Source: Synechococcus sp. AG-679-D13
Lineage (GTDB): Bacteria > Cyanobacteriota > Cyanobacteriia > PCC-6307 > Cyanobiaceae
DNA length: 64,000 nucleotides
NCBI GenBank assembly: GCA_003210735.1
Contig: QCUM01000009.1
Span: forward strand, 1-64,000
Direction: 5' to 3'
Shown here: positions 1 through 8,005 of the stretch, piece after piece
How positions within the stretch are numbered: the stretch's first letter is position 1
How the letters are laid out: every line of letters starts with the position of its first letter
The notes under the pieces: model-generated
The model's input: the letters and a program-made list of their open reading frames with translations, nothing else
Told to the model about the DNA's origin: nothing
Database searches by the model: none
Program-made: the position numbers and the translations under genes

Positions 1-713
1 TGCTCACCGCAGCGAGCGGGCTGCCTCGCCGACTCTGGTGGCGCTCTCTGGCTGTTCTCACCCTGCTGGCTCTCAGCGTTGGCTTGCTGTCGATGTTTCT
101 GCCAGCGACGGATCCCGCGGCTGCGTTGGCCCTGCGCCCTCCCGATGAACTTCCGGGTGCTTCGATCGAAGGGCCGAGCTGGGATGTGCTGCGTTTCGGC
201 CCGCTTCGGGTGGATCGGGCCTCTCTGCTGTTGGGCCTGCGCACCTCAACGCTGCTTTTCACAGTGATTCACAGCGTCAATCTGGTGCTGCTCAGCACCC
301 CCCCCGAGGATCTGGTGTGGGCACTCTCCTGGCTGCTCAAGCCGCTCCTCTGGCTGGGTCTCCCCATGGAAAGGCTCGGGTTTCAGCTGCTTCTAGCCCT
401 GCGTTTTCTTCCCCTGGCACAGGAGGAACTTCAAAACCTTCTGCGATCCCTTGCAGGTCGCCCCGTCAATCTGCGACAACTCGGGTTCAAGGCCTCCTTC
501 GGTCTCGTCCTTGCAGTTGCTGAGCGATTGTTGGCCAACATCCTGCTCCGCGCCGAGCAGGGTGCTGATGCTCTTGTGGCGCGAGGTGGTCAGGTTCTGG
601 ATCCTTCATCCTTTCGACTGCCCAGGGAACAAGCCAGGCTTTGGCTCAACGGTCTGGCCGCGCTGTTGCTGCCGATGACTGTGGTGCTGCGCGTTCTGTA
701 CGGTGCTTCTTAA
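1..713 (+). CDS. CbiQ-like ECF transporter transmembrane (T) protein, 5' partial
   Basis: The reading frame is open from base 3, so the true start lies before the window. About 236 residues are visible. They are strongly hydrophobic, with a first membrane segment near the visible N-terminus and further ones in the middle and at the C-terminus. A cytoplasmic stretch reads EQGADALVARG, which matches the Ala-Arg-Gly coupling motif that T components use to contact their ATPases. The family is the energising membrane part of vitamin or metal ECF importers. No ATPase or substrate-binding S component is adjacent, so the substrate is unknown. It runs in the same direction as pipX, 14 bases downstream, and may share a transcript with it. 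Confidence 0.8.
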   Translation, partial: LTAASGLPRRLWWRSLAVLTLLALSVGLLSMFLPATDPAAALALRPPDELPGASIEGPSWDVLRFGPLRVDRASLLLGLRTSTLLFTVIHSVNLVLLSTPPEDLVWALSWLLKPLLWLGLPMERLGFQLLLALRFLPLAQEELQNLLRSLAGRPVNLRQLGFKASFGLVLAVAERLLANILLRAEQGADALVARGGQVLDPSSFRLPREQARLWLNGLAALLLPMTVVLRVLYGAS

Positions 714-727
714 GGGAGATTGCCTTT

Positions 728-994
728 ATGGCTGCAGAGCGTTATCTCAATCACCCCACCTTTGGGATGCTTTACCTCGTGGCTCCTGCTGGTGAAGGGC
801 GAGATGTCTACGCCACGTTGTATGCCCAGAGGATGTTCTTTCTGGTGACGTTGCAGCCCAGGGGTGCTCAGTTCGAGGTGATTCCCTACGGAGATGCCCG
901 GCACCATGCCGATGTTCATCTGCAACGTTGCCAACGCTCGGGTGCCGCCGATCTCAAGGATTGGAAGCAGTTGTTTGACCAGACCTTCATTTAG
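728..994 (+). CDS. pipX: PipX, PII-interacting co-activator of NtcA
   Basis: This 88-residue protein carries the PipX hallmark block: YLNHPTFGMLY near the N-terminus, then TLYAQRMFFLVT. These form the Tudor-like fold that binds either PII (GlnB) or the nitrogen regulator NtcA. In known cyanobacteria PipX moves between the two according to 2-oxoglutarate, linking carbon/nitrogen balance to transcription. An ATG preceded by GGGAGA (715-720) marks the start. The gene is followed after 3 bases by pipY, the conserved cyanobacterial arrangement. A helical C-terminal part follows the Tudor-like part, as in the family. Length is normal. Confidence 0.93.
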   Translation: MAAERYLNHPTFGMLYLVAPAGEGRDVYATLYAQRMFFLVTLQPRGAQFEVIPYGDARHHADVHLQRCQRSGAADLKDWKQLFDQTFI

Positions 995-997
995 GCC

Positions 998-1660
998 TTG
1001 ACCAGTTCCCTTGCTGATCGCTGGATGCATCTGCGGGAGGACCTGCCCGCATCAACCCGGCTTCTTGCTGTCAGCAAAGGTCATCCATCCAGTTCGATTC
1101 GTGCCCTCGCTCAGCTGGGCCAGCGGGCCTTTGGTGAAAGCCGGCTGCAGGAGGCTCTCCCGAAACAAGCGGATCTGGCGGATCTCGACATTGATTGGCA
1201 TTTCATTGGACGCCTGCAGAGCAACAAGGTCCGCTCCGTGGTGAAGGCCTTCTCCGTGATTCATTCAGTCGACTCCCTGGCACTGGCCGAGCGCGTCTCA
1301 CGCATCTCTGCCGAGGAAGAGGTTTCTCCGTCCGTGCTGCTGCAGGTCAAGCTGCGGCCCGATCCGAGCAAAGGTGGTTTTGACGCCAATCACCTGCAAT
1401 CGGTCTGGCCGCAGATTTCCACTCTTCCTGCCGTGCGAATTGTCGGGTTGATGACCATGGCTCCTCTCGATTGCCTTGCGATCGATCGGCAGGCGTTGTT
1501 CCGCGAATGCCGCGATCTGGCTGATCGACTGGCACTGCCGGATTGTTCGATGGGGATGAGTGGTGATTGGCGCGAGGCCACGGCGGCAGGAAGCACCTGG
1601 TTGCGGGTGGGGTCAGCGCTGTTCGGGGCTCGGCCGGTGTCAGCGCCGGCCATGGGCTGA
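998..1660 (+). CDS. pipY: PipY / YggS, PLP-homeostasis protein (PLPBP)
   Basis: The protein of about 220 residues belongs to the YggS/PROSC family of pyridoxal-phosphate-binding proteins, a single-domain alanine-racemase-like barrel without known catalysis. The PLP lysine is in AVSKGHP (about residue 27). GESRLQE, DWHFIGRLQSNK, the CSMGMSGDW block and the C-terminal LRVGSALFG follow in the usual order. The start used here is TTG at 998, just after the pipX stop. An ATG at 1025 would remove only nine residues. Tight linkage to pipX suggests co-translation. The family buffers free PLP and affects amino-acid homeostasis, which fits a nitrogen-signalling neighbourhood. Confidence 0.9.
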   Translation: MTSSLADRWMHLREDLPASTRLLAVSKGHPSSSIRALAQLGQRAFGESRLQEALPKQADLADLDIDWHFIGRLQSNKVRSVVKAFSVIHSVDSLALAERVSRISAEEEVSPSVLLQVKLRPDPSKGGFDANHLQSVWPQISTLPAVRIVGLMTMAPLDCLAIDRQALFRECRDLADRLALPDCSMGMSGDWREATAAGSTWLRVGSALFGARPVSAPAMG

Positions 1661-1753
1661 CTTGCTGAGGATTGGCTGAAACGTTATTCAAGGTCATAGG
1701 TGTTCCCTGTCTCCGGGAGCCCCGCCATGTCTCAGCCTGAGAGGAGTTCCAAG

Positions 1754-2320
1754 GTGTCGCTCATTTCCCGCCTGCGTGCTGTCGTCGCCGGAGACGATTA
1801 TCTCGATGGTGATCTGGATGATTTGGTCTACGACGATGATCAAGTGGAGCAAGACCAGCGGGCGGCCCAGGCCGACGGTGGTGCCTTGGCCACCATTGGT
1901 GACAGCAACCCCTTCGATCTGGGCGACAGCCTGCCTGGCTCGAATGTGATCGGCATGCCTGGCATCAGCTCGGCCGCGGCGGAGGTGAACCTGATGGAAC
2001 CCCGCAGCTTTGATGAGATGCCTCGCGCCATTCAGGCCCTGCGTGAGCGCAAAACGGTCATCCTTAACCTCACGATGATGGAGCCCGATCAGGCGCAAAG
2101 GGCCGTTGATTTCGTTGCCGGGGGCACCTTCGCCATTGATGGACACCAAGAGCGTGTGGGCGAGAGCATCTTTCTCTTTGCTCCCAGCTGCGTCACGGTG
2201 ACCAACACCAGCCAAGAAGACGCGTCTTCTCCAACCGTGGTCAGCCGCGAAATGGATGTGTCCGAGCAGCCTGATACCGCGGCAGCTCCCTCGCCTGCTT
2301 GGGGCGCTGCAGCCCTCTGA
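1754..2320 (+). CDS. sepF: SepF (Cdv2), FtsZ-associated division protein
   Basis: The protein has an acidic N-terminal region ([17 protein letters not shown], then many Asp/Glu), a linker, and the compact SepF domain ([54 protein letters not shown]). SepF polymerises and tethers FtsZ filaments to the membrane; Cdv2 is the cyanobacterial name. I chose GTG 1754 because GAGGAG lies seven bases upstream and the N-terminus then matches the family. An upstream ATG at 1727 and GTG at 1700 remain possible. It lies between pipY and proC, an order also common outside cyanobacteria. Confidence 0.9.
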   Translation: MSLISRLRAVVAGDDYLDGDLDDLVYDDDQVEQDQRAAQADGGALATIGDSNPFDLGDSLPGSNVIGMPGISSAAAEVNLMEPRSFDEMPRAIQALRERKTVILNLTMMEPDQAQRAVDFVAGGTFAIDGHQERVGESIFLFAPSCVTVTNTSQEDASSPTVVSREMDVSEQPDTAAAPSPAWGAAAL

Positions 2321-2331
2321 GGTCGACCGTA

Positions 2332-3144
2332 GTGTCACCTTCCATCGGTGTGATCGGCCTGGGCCGCATGGCCCAGGCTCTGATTGAACCCCTGCTCGCG
2401 TCCGGTTCCCTTGAGCCGGATCAGGTGCTTGCTGTCGTAGGTCGCCCGGAATCAGCAGCTGCTTTGAAGCAGGGAGTTTTCGCTCGGTGCATCATTCATG
2501 CCGCTGCGTCGGCTGATTCCGCAGAGGTCTTGAAGGCGCCTTTGCAGCTGTTGGCCATCAAGCCCCAGCAGGTTGAGCTTGCAGCAGCGTCCTTCCCCGC
2601 TGTCGAGGGATCCCCTCTTCTGGTGTCGGTCCTCGCAGGGGTCACTCTGTCTCGGTTGCAGCGGTTGTTCCCCTCTCATCGGGTGGTGCGTGCTGTGCCG
2701 AACACACCGGCACTCGTGGGTCAGGGGCTGACGGCCCTGGCTTGGGGTGAGAACATTTCCCCGTCTCAACGCCAAAAGGTTCAGGCTCTCTTCTCTGGTG
2801 TTGGAGAGGTTTTGCAGCTGCCAGAAGAGAAGCTCGATGCTTTCTTGGCACTGACATCCTCCGGTCCGGCGTTTGTCGCTCTTGTGGCGGAAGCGATGGC
2901 CGATGGTGCTGTGGCAGCGGGATTGCCCCGTGATCTGGCCCATCGTCTGGCCCATCGCACCCTGGCTGGATCGGCGGCCTTGTTGGATCAGCGCCAGCTT
3001 CATCCGGCCACGCTGAAGGACATGGTCACCTCTCCTGGAGGCACCACCATTGCTGGCGTTCGGGCTCTGGAGCGCGGAGGTATGCGTTCAGCACTGATGG
3101 AAGCTGTGATTGCCGCCGCGGAGCGCAGCCGAGAGCTGGCCTGA
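2332..3144 (+). CDS. proC: Pyrroline-5-carboxylate reductase
   Basis: ProC catalyses the last step of proline synthesis, the NAD(P)H-dependent reduction of 1-pyrroline-5-carboxylate. The 270-residue protein begins with the dinucleotide-binding stretch IGVIGLGRMAQAL. It contains RAVPNTPALVGQGLTAL, typical of the family, and the C-terminal signature ending TSPGGTTIAGVRALE. GTG 2332 is chosen because it lies just before the Rossmann motif and clears sepF. A start at 2299 would overlap sepF by 22 bases. The gene is convergent with the glycosyltransferase remnant downstream. Confidence 0.93.
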   Translation: MSPSIGVIGLGRMAQALIEPLLASGSLEPDQVLAVVGRPESAAALKQGVFARCIIHAAASADSAEVLKAPLQLLAIKPQQVELAAASFPAVEGSPLLVSVLAGVTLSRLQRLFPSHRVVRAVPNTPALVGQGLTALAWGENISPSQRQKVQALFSGVGEVLQLPEEKLDAFLALTSSGPAFVALVAEAMADGAVAAGLPRDLAHRLAHRTLAGSAALLDQRQLHPATLKDMVTSPGGTTIAGVRALERGGMRSALMEAVIAAAERSRELA

Positions 3145-3152
3145 TCCGGCGT

Positions 3153-3677
3153 TCAAGCTGCCTGAACCGGAGATTGGCTCAGCAGCGAGTCGTAAAGAGT
3201 TTCGATGGCGTCGATGTTGCGGTCGATCGTGTATCGAGCCAAGGCCCGTTTGCGGGCTTTGCGGCCCAGTTCAGCGGTCAGGACAGGTTGTTCCAGCAAC
3301 ACCGGCAGCAAGGTGCGCAGCTGTGAGGTGACTCCCTGGGTGCTCAGCACGATCCCTGCTCCGTCATTGAGCACTTCACCATCGGCTCCGGCATCGGTGG
3401 CGACGCAGGCGGTTCCACAGGCCATCGCTTCGAGCAGTGCAAGGGACAGTCCCTCCACGAGGCTGGGCAGAACAAAGACCTCGGCAACCTGCATGAGTGC
3501 GATACGTGTGGCCTGGTCGGGCTCGTAGCCCCACCAGATGACCGATTGATCGTCGTATTGATTGATCAGGCTGCTGCGCAGAGGGCCATCTCCCACGATC
3601 ACAAGGCAGCTGTCGCAGGGATCTGCAAAAGCGAAAAGTAAGGACGCTGGCCGGCCGGCAGCAGATCCGCCCTGCAA
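3153..3677 (-). pseudogene. Glycosyltransferase family 4, C-terminal half only
   Basis: Only the C-terminal nucleotide-sugar-binding half of a GT4 (GT-B fold) enzyme is present. It starts recognisably at LVIVGDGPLRSSL and continues through the EGLSLALLEAMACG motif, with the usual E-x7-E spacing, to a normal-looking C-terminus. The N-terminal acceptor domain of about 200 residues is absent. The recognisable part begins almost exactly where cobI ends (about 3600-3625). The residues in front of it are cobI bases read in another frame. The simplest reading is a deletion that removed the 5' half and fused the rest to the cobI 3' end. It could be an expressed fragment, but a functional transferase is unlikely. 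Confidence 0.7.
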
Positions 3678-4270
3678 ACCCTTTGATCTGCCCAGCCAAC
3701 CCGCTCGGCGAAGAGCGTGTGCTTCAGCAGACCCTGCTGCTCCAGAAGAGGACGAACCCAGCTCCAGCGTCGACCCAGCTTGAGCAGTGCCAACACGCGT
3801 TCCTGACGGACCGCATCAGCAAGAGCGGCGATCAGGTCCTCGTGATGGTCTGGACATGGCATCACCAGCAGCTGGTCCTGCTGAAGAGCCAGGGGCCAGG
3901 CGCCTGCCGCCGCCGCCGCCGAAATGGCCGTAATGCCGGGAATCACCCGCAGCGGACAACGGGGGTATTGCTGCTGCAAAGCCAGAACCACATAGCTACT
4001 GGTCGCGAACAGCGATGCATCCCCTTCACAGAGCAAGACCACGTCATGGCCACATTCCACCTCGGCCGCAAGGGCCGCCGCAGCCTGATGCCATGCCTGG
4101 CGCCGGGGGTCGGCGGCCTCCACCATCGGAAACACCAGGGGGAGTCGACGCTGTTCAGGACGAATCCATGCCTCTGCGATCGAAGCGGCCATGCTCTCCG
4201 CCCCATCACTCACAGCCGGAAATGCGACAACCTGGGCCTGCTTGATGGCATCGACCGCCGCCAGAGTCAT
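3599..4270 (-). CDS. cobI: Precorrin-2 C20-methyltransferase (start uncertain)
   Basis: CobI uses S-adenosylmethionine to methylate C20 of precorrin-2 in corrin ring (cobalamin) synthesis. Family marks include LAAVDAIKQAQVVAFPAVS, LLCEGDASLFATSSYV, and VIPGITAISAAAAAGAWPLA. The ATG at 4270 is the first canonical start, but the same frame upstream still encodes the conserved N-terminal strand LTLVGVGPGDPEL (about 4271-4309). No ATG, GTG or TTG occurs between there and the in-frame stop near 4350; only CTG (4342) and ATT (4333) are available. The C-terminal residues after YFSLL are unusual and coincide with the junction to the glycosyltransferase remnant. Confidence 0.82.
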   Translation of the reverse strand: MTLAAVDAIKQAQVVAFPAVSDGAESMAASIAEAWIRPEQRRLPLVFPMVEAADPRRQAWHQAAAALAAEVECGHDVVLLCEGDASLFATSSYVVLALQQQYPRCPLRVIPGITAISAAAAAGAWPLALQQDQLLVMPCPDHHEDLIAALADAVRQERVLALLKLGRRWSWVRPLLEQQGLLKHTLFAERVGWADQRVCRADLLPAGQRPYFSLLQIPATAAL

Positions 4271-4369
4271 CAGTTCCGGATCTCCGGGACCAACACCAAC
4301 CAGGGTGAGGCCAGCGATGAGCGGGGGGTCAATGATGGACAGCGGAGAGCTCCCTCATGGATCAGGTCG

Positions 4370-4930
4370 ATGAGTCGTTTGAGCATCTTTCCAGACCAGA
4401 GCGAAGCAGTCCGGGGGGAGACGCCTCGTCCCCAGCGCATCTGCAACGACCCTGTTTCCATTCAGCTTGAGCTGAGAGCTCGCGGAATCGCTTTTGAGCA
4501 GTGGCCGACCCGCCGAAGCCTGACGCGAGGGGCCGATCAAGCTGAAATTCTCAGCGTCTATGCGGATGAAATCAACCGAATCCAGACCAGCGAGGGCTAT
4601 GTCACGGTTGATGCAATCCGCATGCACCCGGACCATCCCGAACGGACAGCGCTCCGCAGCAAATTCCTGGCGGAACACATCCATGCCGAAAACGAAGTCC
4701 GCTTCTTCGTGGAGGGTCAGGGGCTGTTCTGTCTCCATATCAACGAGGAAGTTCTGTTGGTCCTCTGCGAGCAAGGTGATCTGATCCACGTACCAGCAGG
4801 CACAAGGCACTGGTTCGACATGGGATCCGCACCCTCGTTCTGCGCACTGCGGTTCTTCAACAACAGCGCAGGCTGGGTTGCACGTTTCACCGGCAATCCC
4901 ATCGCCGATCGCTATCCGCGACTTGATTGA
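4370..4930 (+). CDS. mtnD: Acireductone dioxygenase (ARD)
   Basis: This 186-residue cupin carries the ARD metal ligands: HIHAENEVRFFVEG provides two His and one Glu, and HVPAGTRHWFD supplies the distal His. The enzyme oxidises the acireductone intermediate of the methionine salvage pathway. With Fe it gives the keto-acid precursor of methionine; with Ni it gives an off-pathway product with CO. No other salvage gene is adjacent. The frame stays open far upstream, but that part is antisense to cobI. The ATG at 4370 gives the normal protein beginning MSRLSIFPD. It is divergent from cobI with almost no spacer. Confidence 0.9.
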   Translation: MSRLSIFPDQSEAVRGETPRPQRICNDPVSIQLELRARGIAFEQWPTRRSLTRGADQAEILSVYADEINRIQTSEGYVTVDAIRMHPDHPERTALRSKFLAEHIHAENEVRFFVEGQGLFCLHINEEVLLVLCEQGDLIHVPAGTRHWFDMGSAPSFCALRFFNNSAGWVARFTGNPIADRYPRLD

Positions 4931-4988
4931 GAGGCGAGCCTGCACACCAGCGAAGTCAGCGGCAAGCTGGTGCAGCTGTGTCGGTGGA

Positions 4989-5357
4989 ATGCCCCGTTGG
5001 CTCATGGTGCTGTTGGCTTGTAGTGCCATCAGCAACGTTCAGGCCCTGGCTGAACCCATGCCGGACGCGGTCGAGCGCAAAGTGGCGCGTCTTGAACTGG
5101 CTCGCAGCATCCGAGCCTTTGCAGCCGGAACGCTGGCCAACGGGACCTGCCTGATCGACCAAGGTGACCTCAACCGCCAACAGGCGGATGCGGCCATGAA
5201 CGTTGCGCTGAGGGAACTGGGGATCCATCCCGCCGTGCTTCGCAACCCGCAGGTGCGGAAGGCATCAGAGCTGCTCAAACCCCAGCTCGACATCCATTGC
5301 GGACTGAGCGAACTGGACGAGGCAACAGCACGACAACTGATCCAGGACGAGCTTTGA
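4989..5357 (+). CDS. Small secreted protein of unknown function
   Basis: The 122-residue product starts with a likely Sec signal peptide (MPRWLMVLLACSAISNVQALA, with an AXA-type cleavage site before EPMPDA). The mature part is helical and charged, with two cysteines (GTCLID and IHCGL) that could form a disulfide in the periplasm. I do not recognise a named domain. It lies 58 bases after mtnD and 30 bases before another secreted protein in the same direction. I chose the ATG at 4989 because it places the hydrophobic segment at the N-terminus. Confidence 0.65.
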   Translation: MPRWLMVLLACSAISNVQALAEPMPDAVERKVARLELARSIRAFAAGTLANGTCLIDQGDLNRQQADAAMNVALRELGIHPAVLRNPQVRKASELLKPQLDIHCGLSELDEATARQLIQDEL

Positions 5358-5387
5358 TACGCAACGACTGAGTGGTCGAGCTGAGAT

Positions 5388-5912
5388 ATGGGAGCACGTT
5401 TTTTCAGCCTTGTTCTGCTCCTCACCACTTCAGCGGCACCGACCTCAGCCCAGAACCTTGCATCGCAACCTGTTGCTGCATCACAGCTGGTGCTGAGCCG
5501 TACCGACCGCCGACTCCCTTTTACAGGAGATCCGATCTGGAATCTCGAGCTGCAAACACCAGGATCTGACGGTCTCGAATTCGAGACAGTCACAGGACGA
5601 GCCCACCGGCAGAACGCTGATCGACACCGTGCCGGCAGCCGCGCTCCACTGCCACCGGGTACCTACAGCGTTGGTCCAGTGGAAGCTCTCGGCCCCCAAG
5701 ATCCAGCCGAACTGGGTCCGGTCTGGATCGGACTTGAGCCGCGTTTCCCCACAGGTCGCGGCCATCTCGGGATTCACCTCGATCCCAGTGCCAACCGCAA
5801 TGGCAACAGCGGCACACTGGGCTGCGTGGGGTTGATTCACAGCGAAGAAATGCTGGAGCTGGCCAGCCTGATTGAGCAACGTAAGGTTCGGAAATTGGTG
5901 GTGCTGGAGTGA
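5388..5912 (+). CDS. Secreted L,D-transpeptidase-like (YkuD-fold) protein
   Basis: The 174-residue protein has an N-terminal signal peptide (FFSLVLLLTTSAAPTSA). Near the C-terminus it carries the arrangement of a YkuD-type catalytic site: GHLGIHLDP with His126 and His130, then NSGTLGCVGLIH with Cys146. In the family, the cysteine forms an acyl-enzyme while cross-linking peptidoglycan stem peptides or attaching proteins to them. The spacing from His130 to Cys146 fits the H-x(14-17)-S/T-x-G-C pattern. No LysM or other cell-wall-binding domain is visible. The stop overlaps the ATG of the next gene by one base, suggesting translational coupling. A peptidoglycan role is inferred from the motif only. 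Confidence 0.7.
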   Translation: MGARFFSLVLLLTTSAAPTSAQNLASQPVAASQLVLSRTDRRLPFTGDPIWNLELQTPGSDGLEFETVTGRAHRQNADRHRAGSRAPLPPGTYSVGPVEALGPQDPAELGPVWIGLEPRFPTGRGHLGIHLDPSANRNGNSGTLGCVGLIHSEEMLELASLIEQRKVRKLVVLE

Positions 5913-6430
5913 TGTTCTCGGGCTGGGGTCTCAGCTGGGGTGGATGGTTGGACAACCGATCCGGCGAATGGTGGCTGATGGGCCAGTTGTTTTTAATTGG
6001 CGCCCATCTGCTGCCCGCATGGCCGCAGACGTCTTCACTGGGCATCTCAAACTGGCCTTGGCAGCTCAATCTGATGGGTGCCTTGTTGGTGTTCGCTGGT
6101 TTGTGCCTGGCAATCCAGGCCTTTCTCTCCCTTGGATCGAGCCTGTCTCCGCTCCCGGAACCGAAACAAGGCAACCGACTCGTTTGCAGCGGCGCTTACA
6201 ACCGCTGCAGACATCCCATGTACCAGGCCGTTCTGTTGTGCTCCCTCGGCGTTGTGATTGGGGTGGGCAGCCTGCTGCATCTGCTGCTGTTCCTGCTTCT
6301 CGTGCTGGTTCTGGGGGGGAAAGCCCGTCGAGAAGAGCGAATCCTGCTCACACTTCATCCGGATTACAGCGCCTACCAACGCAGCACTGCAGCAATCATC
6401 CCGAACCTGCCGTGGCTCGACTGGCACTGA
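5912..6430 (+). CDS. Membrane methyltransferase of the ICMT/NnrU-like family
   Basis: The 172-residue protein has several membrane segments and the conserved isoprenylcysteine-methyltransferase-like C-terminal region. GAYNRCRHPMYQAVLLCSLG has the family RHPxY motif, followed by a hydrophobic run and then GKARREERILLTLHPDYSAYQ with the EExxL...Y pattern. Family members methylate lipid-like or prenyl substrates with S-adenosylmethionine, but cyanobacterial ones are mostly uncharacterised. The ATG overlaps the stop of the upstream transpeptidase-like gene (TGATG). A GTG three bases earlier is also possible. Substrate unknown. Confidence 0.75.
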   Translation: MFSGWGLSWGGWLDNRSGEWWLMGQLFLIGAHLLPAWPQTSSLGISNWPWQLNLMGALLVFAGLCLAIQAFLSLGSSLSPLPEPKQGNRLVCSGAYNRCRHPMYQAVLLCSLGVVIGVGSLLHLLLFLLLVLVLGGKARREERILLTLHPDYSAYQRSTAAIIPNLPWLDWH

Positions 6431-6441
6431 TTAGGGTCTGA

Positions 6442-6469
6442 TGAGGGGTTCATGTTCGAATAACCCTCA
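6442..6469. other. Inverted repeat upstream of rfbA
   Basis: TGAGGGGTT (6442-6450) pairs with AACCCTCA (6462-6469) with one bulged G and an 11-base loop, in the 53-base gap before rfbA. No T-tract follows, so it is not a classical terminator. It could be a weak operator or an RNA stem in the rfb leader. Confidence 0.35.
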
Positions 6470-6483
6470 GTAACAGCTGTCGG

Positions 6484-7425
6484 ATGCGGCCAGCGTCAAA
6501 ACGCAGAGGAATCATCCTTGCCGGAGGCAGCGGCACCAGGCTCCATCCGATCACCCAAGCGGTGAGCAAGCAATTGCTGCCCGTTTACGACAAGCCAATG
6601 ATCTACTACCCGCTGAGCACCTTGATGCTGGCTGGAATCAACGAGGTGCTGATCATCACCACGCCCCACGATCAGGAGGCGTTTGAACGGTTACTTGGAG
6701 ACGGCAGCCGCTGGGGAATGAGGCTTGAGTATGCGGTGCAACCGAGACCTGATGGCTTGGCCCAGGCTTTTCTGATCGGCGCGGACTTTCTCGGCGAAGC
6801 CCCCGCAGCACTGGTGCTGGGGGACAACCTTTTCCACGGCCATGATCTGGTGCCGCAACTGGTGAGCAGTGATGGACGTGATGGAGGCGCCACGGTTTTC
6901 GCCTATCCGGTCAGCGATCCAGAGCGGTATGGCGTGGCGGAGTTCGATGCAAGCGGCAAGGTTCTCAGCCTGGAGGAAAAACCCAGCGTTCCCAAAAGCC
7001 GTTATGCCGTCACCGGTTTGTATTTCTACGACGCATCCGTGGTGGAACGAGCCCGTCAGGTGAGGCCGTCAGCGCGGGGAGAACTTGAGATCACCGATCT
7101 CAATCAGATGTACCTGGAAGATGGTCTCCTGCAGGTGGAACTGATGGGTCGTGGCATGGCCTGGCTGGACACGGGCACCTGCGACTCACTCAACGACGCA
7201 GCGAGCTACATCCGCACCCTGGAGCACCGGCAGGGCCTCAAGGTGGGTTGCCCGGAGGAGGTGGCCTGGCGTCAGGGCTGGATCAATGCCGATCAGCTGG
7301 AAAAACTGGCGCAACCACTGAAGAAAAGCGGTTACGGCACCTATCTCCATCAGCTGCTGGAAGAGAGCAGCAGCGATCATGCAGCCCTGCAGAGCAGTCT
7401 TGAGGTACCAAGTCATGCAGGTTGA
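6484..7425 (+). CDS. rfbA: Glucose-1-phosphate thymidylyltransferase
   Basis: RfbA makes dTDP-glucose from dTTP and glucose-1-phosphate, the first step of dTDP-L-rhamnose synthesis. The 313-residue protein has [53 protein letters not shown] and [20 protein letters not shown], all diagnostic of the family. It is the first gene of a tight rfbA-rfbC-rfbD-rfbB run and overlaps rfbC by 11 bases. The start ATG sits just before the nucleotide-binding loop. Length is normal (about 290-315 residues in the family). Confidence 0.95.
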   Translation: MRPASKRRGIILAGGSGTRLHPITQAVSKQLLPVYDKPMIYYPLSTLMLAGINEVLIITTPHDQEAFERLLGDGSRWGMRLEYAVQPRPDGLAQAFLIGADFLGEAPAALVLGDNLFHGHDLVPQLVSSDGRDGGATVFAYPVSDPERYGVAEFDASGKVLSLEEKPSVPKSRYAVTGLYFYDASVVERARQVRPSARGELEITDLNQMYLEDGLLQVELMGRGMAWLDTGTCDSLNDAASYIRTLEHRQGLKVGCPEEVAWRQGWINADQLEKLAQPLKKSGYGTYLHQLLEESSSDHAALQSSLEVPSHAG

Positions 7426-8005
7426 TCAGCTGAGGTCGGTGCAAGGGCAAGTGATCGATGGCCCCCTTCTGATCACTCCGCCTGCTTTCGGTGACGACCG
7501 TGGCTGGTTTTACGAGAGCTGGAATCAGCGCAAGTTTGATGATGCTGTCGGAGAGGCCGTGGTGTTCTCCCAGGACAATCACTCCCGATCGGTTCAGGGT
7601 GTTCTGCGCGGGCTGCATTACCAGTTGGCGCCGGAGCCCCAGGCCAAGCTTGTGCGCGCCAGCCTCGGCTCAATTTTTGATGTAGCGGTGGACATTCGCC
7701 AGAGCTCGCCCACATTTGGCCAGTGGGTGGGGGCAGAACTCACGGCGGAGAACAAGTCTCAACTCTGGGTGCCGGAGGGATTTGCCCACGGATTTCTAAC
7801 CCTGAGCGATGTTGCAGAAGTGCAGTACAAAGCCCGGGGCTTCTGGAACAAGAACTGCGAGCGGGCGATTGTTTGGAATGATCCTGAGATCGCGATTGCC
7901 TGGCCGTTAGCGCGACTGGAGCGAACGGACGTGAGCCTTTCGAGCAAAGATGCCGGGGCGTCTGGGTTCAAGGCAGCAGCTGCAACAGGGAATGTGTACG
8001 CATGA
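7415..8005 (+). CDS. rfbC: dTDP-4-dehydrorhamnose 3,5-epimerase
   Basis: This cupin-fold enzyme inverts C3 and C5 of dTDP-4-keto-6-deoxyglucose. The 196-residue protein contains [31 protein letters not shown] (with the catalytic His), [18 protein letters not shown], and the [13 protein letters not shown] block. I chose ATG 7415, which overlaps the rfbA end. An earlier start at 7379 lies deeper within rfbA. Its stop overlaps the ATG of rfbD (ATGA), which indicates translational coupling. Confidence 0.94.
   Translation: MQVDQLRSVQGQVIDGPLLITPPAFGDDRGWFYESWNQRKFDDAVGEAVVFSQDNHSRSVQGVLRGLHYQLAPEPQAKLVRASLGSIFDVAVDIRQSSPTFGQWVGAELTAENKSQLWVPEGFAHGFLTLSDVAEVQYKARGFWNKNCERAIVWNDPEIAIAWPLARLERTDVSLSSKDAGASGFKAAAATGNVYA

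Noticed and set aside
3683..4369. Long open frame upstream of mtnD in the same frame
   Set aside because: It is antisense to cobI over most of its length and its residues are low-complexity; ARD similarity begins only at 4370.
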